From Struthio camelus (Eukaryota; Chordata; Aves; Struthioniformes; Struthionidae), in the NCBI RefSeq assembly GCF_040807025.1, contig NC_090953.1, forward strand, positions 19,886,997-19,950,996: a stretch of 64,000 nucleotides of DNA, given 5' to 3'. Position numbers and translations under genes: made by a program. Of this stretch, positions 1 through 12,100 are shown piece after piece (within the stretch, counting starts at the first letter, position 1; each line of letters begins with the position of its first letter). The notes beneath the pieces were generated by a model that worked only from the letters and a program-made list of their open reading frames with translations, had not been told where the DNA came from and did no database searches.

Positions 1-540
1 TAACTCCCACGTGCCAACACAGAAGTAGACGTTTGGTCACATGGTACCAGTTCCTCTGTACTTCCAGCTGCTAGGCTACATTACAAGACAGTGGGGAAAA
101 AACATTATAAATATTTTCCTAACTTTTTTTTTTTTTTTTTAAACATAAACAATGTTTGTTGTACCCCTAGAATGTTTTGCAGTGAAAAAGAGAAGGTGAA
201 GAAGCCTAGCCAGTCACATGTAGGAATGAAAGCTGTTCATAAGTGATCCATTAACACTTAGCACAAACAAGGTTTGAAAGCCACTTATTATGGCAGAAAT
301 AAAGAGAGGAAGTTTGATTTCACAACCAATACTCCACTGCAGTTATTCATGCGAAGATAAATCCAAAAGCAAGAAACTATCAGTTCCTTACGTCAGTCAA
401 TAATCTTAAATATCAAGTAAGTATTCCCTAACACACACCAGTGAATAAAGGAACTAGATTTAATATCAGTAATCTCATATAGCACGGAAAGCCTTATGTT
501 CTCAGCGGGTTTCTTCCATTTTTAAATGATACAGTTAACG
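1..540. other. Non-coding flank, no gene seen
   Basis: AT-rich sequence with a T tract at about 124-140. No reading frame with coding character or splice structure is visible. By human synteny this side faces ANXA2, but no ANXA2 exon was recognised. It may be intergenic or a distal part of an ICE2 3' UTR. Confidence 0.6.
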
Positions 541-1490
541 GTTCAGAGTTCAACTAGCAGCTAGCCACAAGTGGAGTTCCTCAGGGGCTCATACTGGGTC
601 CAGTACTATTCAGTACCTTCATAAATTATCTGGGTAACAGGATTAATCAACCTTCTCCAAGTTTGCAAATGACATCAAACTAGGAGCAGAGGTAGATAGA
701 GCAGAAGGAAGAGACACTATTCAGAGAGAGCTTGTCAGGCTGCAAAATTTGGCCAACAAGAATTGCATGAGATTTAACAAAGTCCTGCACCTGGAACGAA
801 ATAATCCCAAGCAGCAGCACAGGCTGGGGCGTAGCTCTGCTGAAAAGGACTTGGGGTGCTTGGGGGCACCAAGCCGAACACGAGCCAGCAGTGCACCCTT
901 GCAGCAATGAAGGCAAACCATGCCCTGGCCTGCACCAACAGGAAGAGCCAACAGATCAGAGATGGGATTATTCCACTCTGCTTGGTACTATTTGGGCAAC
1001 ACCTGGAATACTGTGTCTAGTTTTGGTTCCCTCAGTTCAAAAGAGGTGTGAAAGCTAAAGAGGGTCCAGCTGAGGATGACCAAAATGATTGAGGGTTAGA
1101 GACTTGAAAATGGAAGGTCAAAGTAATTGGGTTTGCTCAGCCTAGAGAAGAGATCAGGGAAGGGAGGCTTCCAATTCCCCAGAGAGACAGGAATAGAGAA
1201 AACAGATGTCCTCCCTTCACAAGGATGCACAGCGATAGGCAGGAGGCAACGAGCACAAGTTGTTTCCGGGGAAATTCTTTCCGGATATAAGCAAAAAAAA
1301 AAAAAAAAAAAAAAATCTTCAGCATGAGAACAATTAAAGATTGGAATAGGCTGCTGGAAATATTCAGGACTTGGCTTGACAAGGCCCTGAATAACCTAAT
1401 GTAAGGTCCTGCTTTCAACAGAAAGTCGGACCACACCATCTCCAGAGATCCCTTCCAACCCAGACTTTTCTGCAATTCTGTACAACGATA
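541..1490 (+). mobile_element. Old CR1 LINE fragment, 5'-truncated
   Basis: The plus strand follows the 3' half of avian CR1 in order: the segment for the reverse-transcriptase GVPQG and FADD-like core (about 570-690), the AEKDLG-like stretch (about 835-860), an LEYC-like stretch (about 1000-1018), the block 'agcctagagaagag' (about 1138), and the terminal 'gatcccttccaacccagac' near 1448-1466. The copy carries many substitutions and small indels and encodes nothing intact. It is the only clear CR1 in the window. The exact 3' end, where CR1 normally has a short ATTCTRTG-type tail, is about 1480-1490. It is an old insertion, inferred from its divergence. Confidence 0.88.
1293..1315. repeat. (A)23 tract inside the CR1
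   Basis: A run of 23 A residues interrupts the body of the CR1 copy. CR1 does not normally carry an internal poly(A), so this is either slippage expansion of an A-rich spot or a trace of a nested insertion. Confidence 0.95.
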
Positions 1491-4400
1491 CCACATAAAA
1501 GACAACAAGACCTGTAGCTTTTAACTAATCACAGGACCCTTCCCAAAATAATCAAAGGACAAATAGCTCATTTACTGCTCTATTTCAAGCAATAAGCTTG
1601 ATAACAATGTAGACATTTTTTTGTTTCCTTATACTTCAGCAAGGACAAATTCCTCTTGTCCAAAATGAGATGTACAGAGCTTTGAGAGTTCCTGAAAAGA
1701 CTGCAAATCAAATGACATTTTTGAAACTACTCTATGAAGCCAAGCTGTACATATAGGATTTTAAACATCTACACAATCCAGTAGTCACAGCATTTAAGAA
1801 AGGTGCTAGGGTGGAAGCACACCACTGTTCTTCACTTTATTAGATACCCTGATTGCAACAGTTGTTCTATTTCCCTTACATCAATACCGGACTACAAACA
1901 TCTGCTCTGAAACTCTTAACAGCTAACTGCACACAGTGATCTTTTGAAATCAGTTTGACCAATTCTGCAGCAGGTAGAACTTCCAACTCAGAGACAGCAC
2001 AGCATGCATGTCCCCCTTCTCGTTCAGATAAATCTGCACAAAGAATTAAAAAAAAAAAAAAACAACACACACACACACAAATGAGGAAAATATATACTTG
2101 GAAAGGTTCTTAGACTGGAAAAGTAATATCTAACCACACAGTCCAAATACTTATGTAGAGGATATTCTTAAAATATAGATTGACAAGAAGCAGCCATTAC
2201 ATTTAAATACAAACAAGCCATATAAATAGCAACATGAATCCACACAATCCATCCCAAACACAAAGCTAAAGACTGAAATTACAGAACAGGATCGTGGGAA
2301 CGGTGAAAACTTCTTCCCAGTTTCAATGGATTGAGGCCACAAAGAACAGTAGTATCAGCTGTAGAGCAACAGTTATCTGGGAAGCAGGATCCAGGCATGC
2401 TTATTCTTCTTCAGCTGTGGTTCCTGGCTTTGCACAGATTTATCATCTGGGAATTTATATTTTGGTGGCATCTTAAAAGAATCAGGCTTTTCTGCATTCC
2501 TTCCTCCAGATAACTGTCACTGCGGAAACAACCTGTAGAGAGCTGGTGACTCAGGAACTGGTTTTACTGAAATCTTTCTACCAACTACTTTGTTTTGCCA
2601 TTTCTCCAAACAGACTGGTCTGAATTAATGAAACGAAAACCTACATTTGAAACCAGAAATATATACAGATGTTCAGTAATCACAACTGGCACCTTTCTTG
2701 GGCTAGTTCTAATAATTTTTGCAAAATTCTAAAACTAGAAAAAAAATCTAAAACTAGAACAGCAGTACTATTTCAGAGACCCCTATTGTACAATACTTAT
2801 AGCAGGATTATGAATTTATGAACTCAGAATAAGGCTGTTTCAAAGTTCAAACACTGTTCGATACAAACACGTTACTCCTCCTCCCTTCCCCTCTTACTAA
2901 GCTCCTCTTAGATGCAAACACAGATGGAGCACGCTTTGGTTCAACAGTTGCCTCAAGCTGATGGATGAGGGGCCATCAGCATTTAAGAACATGTTCTGCC
3001 TCAGAATCATTTCACTGAGTGGAATTTTGCTGATACTGCCACTAGAGAAAATAATAATATAATTTGATTTTCAATATAGACATGACATTGAATCACAAAG
3101 CTGCTTTTTAGGCAAAGTAACAAACTCACATTAGATTTTACTCTATGATGCTCATAAACCTCCATTTTTATTTCACCAATTACAGGATGCTGAAAAGCAA
3201 GCCAATCTTTTGGGGAAAGGGAATATGCAGCAAGATTATCAAGGGCATACTGTCATAATGCTGTATCAAGCTCCTACCTTAAAGGACAAGTTTTGCTTCT
3301 GCTTCTAATGCCACATGAAGAGCAAACTGTTTACTTTTCATATCCATGCAGATCTGGAACGCATCCACAAACAGACTAAGACACAAACCCTACTACTGTT
3401 AAAACTAACAGTGACCAAGCGACATGGCCCTGTGCTAATATTTCAAATCACTCCTCTTGGGCAACATCCTCAAGATCCATTTTGGTGTCTTCAAAGTCAA
3501 GGAGAACAGCAATTTCCTCTCTTGTATTAGGAAGCTTCTTGCGTCATACCTGGCTTGTAAAAAAAAAAAAATAAAATAAAATAAAAAAGCAATTTCTATA
3601 TGAATTTCTTGAATGCAAATGCTGCATAGCCACGACAAAATAAAAAGAGTTCTCAGTAGCATATATTCCACAAACTTGATGATAGAGTCAAAAAACCATG
3701 ACATATGAACAAAACCAGAGGCTTTGAAACAGCTAATCCACCCTAGAGCACATTATTACAGTCCTAGTTAATCCAAAAGAGATCAAATCAAATAAAACAT
3801 AACAACAAATGAAAAACCCATCTCATGTATTGTACACAAACCCCAGATTCCCTATCCTAAATAAATAATAGAATAGAGTTTTAATGTCATTAGTATAGTG
3901 CTAAAAGAGAAATAAGTCTTTTAGGCAGCTAGACATAAGGGTACATACATTTCCAATATGTGAAACTGCATCTAGAGACTGAATTCCGTATTCGTCTGGC
4001 TACAGTTTGTACATATACACTGAAAATTCTGCTTTGAACCCCCACAAAGTTATCTGGCAGAAATGACTCACTGCTAAAACATTCCTATTCTGGGAGCTCA
4101 CTAAATGGATTTAGGATTTTGCATCAGGAATACTTACAATTTACAAACAGCTCAAAGCTAATCCAGCTCATTGTTAACACAGCACTGCAACTAAGAGAAG
4201 CAGAGGCTAAAAAATTAACAGAGTGAATAATACTATAAATGGATCTAACAGTGGAAAAAAAGATCAGGAACTGTTTTATATTTTACAGAGAACAGTTTTT
4301 AATGTACATTCGTTGTTTAAGCCTGCTTAAAGAACTTGTCTTCAGAATTTTATAAAATATTTGTTTACTCTGTTATACGTTTTATTTATATTTCTATAAT

Positions 4401-5667
4401 ATTAAAAAATATCATGTCAAGACCAGAGGAGTAGAACTCTGATCAGATGTGTGCACTTAAAAACTTACTTAGTCCAAACAAAAGGCTCGAAAGAAAGTCT
4501 TTGTTAAGGCTCTTGTTTTTCACGTTAGCAGTTTAAGCCTGCATATGAACAGTTCATCAGAATATCATCCAAACAAAAATTGGTTCAGACATTTAAAAAT
4601 GGTTGTGTGGTTTACAATGGAAAATGAGAAAGAATTTATTGGGGTCATTCTTGAAACTTTCAAGAACATATGAGCTCTTTTAAAAACAATACTCTTGAAG
4701 GAAGTTACAGGCAGAAATCCAAAAAGCACAAAAGAAAAAAAAGGATAAATAATGTGATTTTGCAGCTTCAATTCCAAGTACTGTTTCTGTTGAAATTTAC
4801 TATCTAACAAAACACTGAAAGTATGCGCTGTTAAGCAGCTGTAATGCACAGAACTCTTCCCTAACAAGCAATTCATGTTAGTTACAAATGTGTTACAGGT
4901 TATGATATGCTCTGTCAGTACATTCATAAAATTTTTAATTCTTCTACACAACTGCTATTCACAAGGAAGCAATATGCCATCACGCTGCTTGGCCTTTGGC
5001 AGGAGCTAAGTATTCTCTTTTCCTAACTTCACCGTCAGTTTGGCTCCAAATTTCAAGTGAACTGCTGAAGCACAGCATAGGTCAATCAGGTTTTTGGAAT
5101 GCTGACTAAGGCCTCGACAATATTATTTGTTTCTTCAGGCAAACCTTAATATTTTAAGTAAGCACTACTGCTATGCAGTCTGATATGAGATTTAGGCTCT
5201 AGTCATTCATTAATACACTAAATAATATCTGCAATATTCAGTTTTGAAGATATGTCAGAACCCAGACAACTTTTGGAAACTGTTTTTGGAAAGCATAAAA
5301 ATAACATTTATACTGTTTCATACTTTGCTGTATCCCTAAGTTTCCTAGTGAAAATTTAAGGCACATACTTTTCAAATACGCACAGCTTTGGTTCCCCAAA
5401 CCTCATTTGCTACATCATCCTAAAAATAAATACCTTTCTGCAAGTAATATGACTTCCTTTAAAAAAGGTAGAACGCTATGTTAAAAGGATTAACTAATCA
5501 AACCTAAGTTGCTCACCTTACACACATTACGTATAAAGCAAAGTGTCATTAAAAAAAAAAAAACACTATCAGAACACAAATCTGTAATAACCCTGGAGAA
5601 GAATTAAGAAAGCCCAAAAGGTGTTTTTCTTATTGTAGCGATATCAGCTATAGCTGTCAACCACTGC
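1491..5667. other. Gene-free AT-rich region downstream of ICE2
   Basis: No exon-like structure was recognised. On the minus strand, AATAAA-type signals occur at about 4635-4640, 4381-4386 and 3167-3172, so ICE2 transcripts could extend into this region. Otherwise it contains simple A-rich and CA tracts only. Confidence 0.5.
2048..2081. repeat. A-run followed by (CA)n microsatellite
   Basis: About 15 A residues followed by roughly nine CA units. Simple sequence, probably length-polymorphic. Confidence 0.9.
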
Positions 5668-6002
5668 TTTATTCTTCAAACTGCAATTTTCCTATAAATA
5701 TGAGACCTACAGAAGGTACTATTGTCCCCTAGCCTCAGCTGCAGACACTTGCCTTTTTTCCCCCCCTACAGCTACATTAGAGATTTGCACTTGAAATGTA
5801 TCTACTAAGGTAAGAAAGGGTTAAAGGTTTGCAGAATGTTTCAGTCTTCCCAAACATGGTCGTGCAGCTCTCTCCTCTGCCAGGTTGTTCTGGCTCCTTT
5901 GATGCCGCAAGAAAGTCCCAGATTTTTTGCTTTGTCTTGTCCTTCTCCGTCCATATTTACCTCAGCATGTTTTAGCTATTCCTACTTCACCAGAGGTTTC
6001 TT
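5668..6002 (-). other. Proximal ICE2 3' UTR (putative)
   Basis: Follows the ICE2 stop codon on the minus strand. The first well-placed AATAAA after the stop reads from 5673 to 5668, about 330 nt downstream. Another AATAAA overlaps the stop region itself (about 6002-6007) but is too close to be the functional site. More distal signals exist, so this is the minimum 3' UTR. Confidence 0.4.
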
Positions 6003-6170
6003 TTATTTCATTTTCCACTTTTTCATCTTCATTCTTTGTTTGCAGTTGTTCTTGGGTTTCTTTCCAGCCGCACCTTCATTTCTAACAGGCTGAGCTGGAT
6101 TGCCTTTTGTTTCCATAGCTGCTGGCTTTCCCTCGCTGGGTGTGTCCGAGTGTGCTTTTGCCCCAGTCAT
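6003..6170 (-). CDS. ICE2: ICE2 last coding exon 15
   Basis: 168 nt including TAA (6005-6003). Acceptor TATGTGTCTAG. It begins MTGAKAHSDTPSEG, contains PAAMETKGNPAQP (human VSMETKSSCLPAQ), and ends in a lysine/methionine-rich tail (MKMKKWKMK). The homologous METK core and phase 0 support it despite overall divergence. Confidence 0.85.
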   Translation of the reverse strand: MTGAKAHSDTPSEGKPAAMETKGNPAQPVRNEGAAGKKPKNNCKQRMKMKKWKMK

Positions 6171-9100
6171 CTAGACACATATTGGTAGAGAACAAAAAAG
6201 AACTAGAATTAAAAAAAAAAAATCTTAAATCTGTATGAAGCATAAATATACACAACTACCTTCAGAAAACTGCCTTCTAGTTCTTCCCGATCAAGCCGGA
6301 CTCGGGGGCTGTGTCTGAACTGTCTGACCGGCACACTTGGTCTTCCCGTCACCCGGGGGATCTGACCGCTCCTGCTTCTTTCTTGCCCACATGCCTGGAT
6401 TTCCTTCCGGCAGAAATCAAACGGGATAAGGGAAGGAGGAACTGACGCATACCTCAACTGTGCCCTTATATGAAGTTGGAATGTGGCCAAAACATACAAC
6501 CGCGCCCAAAAAGCATTTCATAGTCCACTAAGTGAGGCAGTTAGAATGCAACTTTCACACAAATCAATAGAACTACAATGAGGAAAAAACAACGCTTGAA
6601 GATTCTCTTACTTTAAACATGTCATACTACTTGTTCAAAACATTAGAGATAAGAGCGTGACCTTCGGGAAATTTTCAAAGCATGATATGCATCATTTATT
6701 GACCAGCTTCAATTACAAAGCAAGTTGGGAATCCTAAAATTTTTTCTATAGAATCTCTACCAAAAGTTTCTTTAGATGCAGACAATTAATTCTCCTTCTC
6801 ATACTAAATTCTATGCTGTTTAAAAACAAACAAAAAAACCACTCAACAACAAAAAATCAGATCTTAGTGACTTAGGATATATGCATGTTTACTTAACCTA
6901 ATAAGGTCTGGAATGAAGCTCACGTTCAAACATTTAAAATGATGCACTACTTTTAGATTAAACTGCTCTTGTGAAGAAATGCAGAATACGCAATGCTGTG
7001 TAAGGGCGTTCATTTTCAGGAAAAAGGAGTAAGATGGCTGGACACAATTGTATGTTTACGCTCGAGCCACAAAAATTGTCTTTTCCTGAAGTACCCTCAT
7101 ACCTCCAGATAAAATGTAACATATTGCTCTTATTTTAGAAACAGTATTGCCTCTAAACTGTTACGATTGTTTTACTGTGTAGGGACCAGCACAGCAATGA
7201 GAATTTAATTTTCTGTGCGTCAGGGAAGCCATCTGAATTGCAGTGAAAGTTTCCTCAGGGGCGAAAAAGTTCAGCACAGAGACAGGTGATTAATGGCAAT
7301 TAACATACTTTAGAGGGCCAAAAGGAAAGCCTATTTTTGTTGCAGAGAATCACTGTTATTCCTAAATGAGCTTTACATAAAATTACAAACAAGGCCAGAT
7401 CCAAGATACTCTGCTATGTGGTGAAGTCAGGTACCAATTTGCATTAAACAATATTTTCTTCTGGCTTTCTATCTTGTTACACGATCATCCCACACCTAAT
7501 AATGCAAAAGCTCTCACAACACTTTTCTTGTGGCCGATGTGCTCACCACCTCTCCCCTGCCTGGGTTCTCTGATAAAAGCACTAGCGCCCAGTGCTTGCT
7601 GCAGCTCTTCTCAGAGGAGCGCCCTTTCCCCTACCTAGCTACTTATTTTCATAAAACTATTTAGATTTTATCATCTTTGAGGGAGGCCTCCAAGACATGT
7701 CAGTTTTGGCTGAAATAGCCCAAGTTCATGATTCTGAGATTTGAGGGTAAGAAAGAGGGAAAAGAAGGAGAAGTTGGGACTGATAAACAGGAAGTCAGGC
7801 TAAAAGGTCCTTCCTGAAACTGTTTGAGGAAAAAGAACAAAAAGCACTATTATAGAGACTTAACTAGGGGAAAATCCTTGTAAATGCAAGTATATCTTTG
7901 TGTAGCTGTACTGCAAACCTATAAATTAAATAGCTTTTAATAAACCCATTCGCCACACTCTTTTACTGTCCAAAAGTATTATTAGTCCACACTAATTAAA
8001 GACGCAAAACTCCATTTTGAAAGAATTTTGCCATCAAATAGGGAAAAGTATATTTCCAGAAAACATATCATGTACCAGAGAGAACTGGAGTACGAGCTCA
8101 ATATAGTTACTCACGGAATAAACAGTGAAAGTAAGATTCACCTTATCTAATTCTACCTGTCTCCCACTGAGCTCATAATCTAGACTCCTTCTGTAGTCAT
8201 TAGAGAGAAAATGAAATACAGCATGAGTCATGTAATCTACTTAAGAGGCCTGATGTGGGGATGAATCTCTATAAAATACTCCTTTTCTCTCTGTTAATAA
8301 TAAACAGAGTCCAGCATAACAAGCTTAAAGGTTGTTTTCCATACTGTACACATTCAGGTCTAGGTGAGAGAAATCGTACTTGAAATGATTTTCAGGAAAA
8401 AGGCCTTCCTACTCCTGCAGTGGATCCAGTACTCTGAAGGGTCTCTCTTACCCTCAAAAGCATCAGGCAAATACAGTTGCTATACCCAATGGACTGAACT
8501 AGGTTATTTCAAAACAACGAACCTGATTTTCCATCAAGCATAATACTGACCTTCTGTTTCCACATGGCCTCTTGGGGTGCAGGTGGAAAGGTGCATGGGA
8601 CTCTTCCATGGCTCAAGTGATAGGGTAAAGGGAGGCTGGGATCTAGCGGTACCCAGGGGACTGACAGACTGGCAGGTACAGTAGGCAGATCACAGTGAGC
8701 CTCATGCAAGTTATATGATGCTCTGGTCACCTTGTCAAGAGAACTCTTGTAGATTGCAACTGATGAATCTCCTGCAGCATGAGTCAATAAATAAGAGCCC
8801 TCCTGTAAACTGAAGAGATCTAAATCAAAATTTAAGATCTAAAATAGAAATACTCTTTAAATTGTTTTGTTTCGTTTCATCTGACCATTTAAGCAGGACA
8901 GTTATTAATTTCTTAATGAGATGGAAAACATCTTTATGTATTTACATATCAGTCCCCATTTCATAAAAAGACTACAGATAGAAATGCATGACGTGTATTG
9001 ATAAATACATACTAATTTATGTATTTATAATGCATGTATTTACAATGTGCTAATTTATCAATGTATGGCTTGTCATCATCAGTTACTTACGCTCCAGTTC

Positions 9101-12100
9101 AACAAAAGGTTTAAGCACTGAAAACTACCCATATGCAGTAAAATGTACAATTCTTTACGTAATCAATGTCTTAGGACGCATAATGCACATACGCATATCA
9201 ACACAAAGGACAGAAGTGCTTTAATCAATCCCTACAAGATTAAGCAGGTTTTGAGAAGGATGAATTTCAACCAACTCCTCATCTCAAAAATCTCAGTCAC
9301 AAATCATAAGCTACAGAAATTAAAAAGCTAAAGAAAATTTATGTAATGCAAAATAACATGCTTCACATACAGTGCAAGAAACTTGCTTCACAAAAAAATC
9401 ACACACATGCAAGGTGACATGACAAGGCTACTTGCAGCTTGAAAGCGGCTAAATAACGAAAGAAAAGGTAGCAGCAAGAGAAAGACTGCAACATTATATA
9501 GGAAAAAAACCATCTGCTGTAATAACTTTAGCTAAGCAGAAGGAAATATAAACAAAAGTCAGTATCATTGCTACAGACTAAGCAAAACACTTTCAAAAAA
9601 CAAGAGGACAAGTTTTAAATATCAGCCTACAAGTTTTTTTTCTTTTGCATCTTTTATTCAAAACCTGTAACCCTAAGTGCGTTTTCATATGCTACTGCAT
9701 TATGCTATGCTAGACCTGAGAGAATCTTCAAAACTGTTAGGGTACCTGAAGAAACAACAATTGGAGGAGACAACCATTCTACAGAAGAAATAGGATCACC
9801 TGGGTAATGCTGTAAATAGATACAACGAACAACAATGGAGCACTTACGCAGACACTTTTTTCAAGATGTGATGAAGTATATTTAATGAATTTGCAGGCCT
9901 GTAAATAGAAAAAAAAAAATATGAATATTACAACAGTAGTAACTTGCAAGGCTTACTATGGTCTCAAATTCATTGTTAAAAAGCTATTGAGAAATACTCA
10001 CTTAATTAGTCCAAGTTTTTCTCTTAAAATTTCTGGAGAAATCTTTTCTAGCATAATCAGCTTTGATGTAAAAGCATCAATACGTCCTGATAAAAATATT
10101 CAATTAATACATTACAAAACGAAAGAGAACAAATACTAAGAGCATTATTTAATATTTGTAGACTTAACGTAATTAAAATAAATAAAATTTTGCTCATTTG
10201 CAGCTTAGTACAATGTACTAAGCTGTTAGTACATTTGCAAGTATTTGCAAGTGCTGCACAATAACTGAAAATAAAACGTGTCGTTGCTTTATTCATCAGG
10301 ATGACTGGTTTCTTTTAGGCACTGTACATTTGTTACTTTTGTACAAGACTAAGTGGCTGGGTTTAATGTTCTGCACTGCTGCCCATAGGAAAAAACTTGG
10401 TTACTGTAAAAAAAAAAAAAAAACCAAAAAACAAAAAACCACCCAACACACCAACCCCCCAAAAAACAGGTTTATGCTCTCCATTCCCTGTCAGCCTCTT
10501 CTCAAACAACAGTCTTCTCCATTTCTAAACTCAGGGACAGCATAGTGCGAAAAATCTATGAACTATTCAAATCTAATTTGCATTACTGTATCTTACATTA
10601 ATCAAGTGACTGATGGAAAACATGTGACAGTCAGTACGTTATGCATACAGGAAGTAATTCTGTCCAACTAGTTTTCAAATCCTCTTTATTTAAAAGTCAA
10701 TATTATCCTACTCGGGTGAAAGTAAACTATTTTTTTTGCAGTATGCTTCACTCAGGCACTTAATGCAAATAAAGAAATAATGGTTGGGTTAATACGTTCA
10801 CATTCTAAATCAGCAAAGCATATCACAACTTTATTTACTACTTAAAGCAAGTACAATTGTCTTCTTTTGGAAACACGTCACAGAGTTTACTTCCTTGCAG
10901 GTGCAGGATTTCTTACTTGAGCAGTAAGGGGCCTCAAAACAGCAACTGCGCAATATGCTTTACTAGCAACAGAAGGAGAGTACTCTCAAGTTTGTTTCAT
11001 GATAACACCTCTGCTTTTGGGCGCACTGTCAGTTCATTCTTTGACAACACGGGGGGGGGGGAATCACAAATCCACCATAACAGCAAGCTTGGCAATTTAT
11101 GAAGGAGGCCACAGTTACATATCCGTTTTCTTTCTCATCGCAGGAGCCAGCAGCACTGCTGAGTCACTGGGCTGAGCTCGGAGATTCTGCCCTCGGCTGC
11201 ACACATCTGCGCAGCGCCCAACACCACGGGACAATTACAGGGCCCTGAGCAAGGTCCAAAGAACGTTCCGCCCACCCTCACTTGGCAATGCAAGAGAGCG
11301 TTATACTCATGAATTGAAGTTCTTTCAAGTTCAAAGAACTACTAAGCAATTTAACAGTGACGTTTACTACGCTCTCAAAACTTCAATTTAAAAAGGTGCC
11401 TTAAGACCCATATAGTCTCAGAACAACCCGAACAGTGCAAGTGGCCAAGGTGCTGCGTTATTACAATTTTGAAATGGTTGTTCCCTACCTTCACACTCAT
11501 GCTATGGGGTAAATTTAAGTAAGTCTACTGCTCCACTCCTATTGATTTAGATATTTATTACAGGACATAATATTTCACTTCAAATAATTCAAATTATAGC
11601 ATGCTCTAGGAGGATGACTACCTCAAATCTGTCTTTCTGCTTACACCAAAAGCATGATGGCAGTGGCCTTTTTACTTTCAGGTATCAGAATAATGAATGG
11701 AAAAGCACAAACTAAAGACTGAAACATTCACCCCATTTCAAGTTGTCCATGGCACAGACAGACATTCTCACCGCTCGGGAGCGGTCAGTTGCATTTCAGG
11801 AAAGAGCTCTCTGTTGTAAGGCGCTGTCTAACTAAACAGGCACTTACAACATCATACTTTTCAAAGCTTCCCAGAACAAACCGAAAGGCAGAATTTCACA
11901 GCTACCTTCTAATATTTTTCAAGGTTAGCAGAAAGAATCCTGAAGTACAATATTTTCCCATAAAAGACTGTGATAAATGATCAATTTTGTGAAAGGACGT
12001 TTATGCAAATGCATCTGTTTTTAACTACTAGAAACCAAACAGCGGTACCAAAAAAAACACCAGTTCCCCAATTTGCCTACCTAAACAAACACTATCAAAG

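Noticed and set aside
6209-6499. 96-codon minus-strand frame just upstream of the last ICE2 exon
   Set aside because: First considered as the ICE2 C-terminus, but it has no METK-like core and no phase-compatible splice junction to exon 14. The exon at 6003-6170 fits both phase and homology.
8998-9061. AT-rich inverted repeat as a possible transposon end
   Set aside because: Ten-base AT-rich arms around TATTTA repeats are common by chance. No element body or target duplication was seen.
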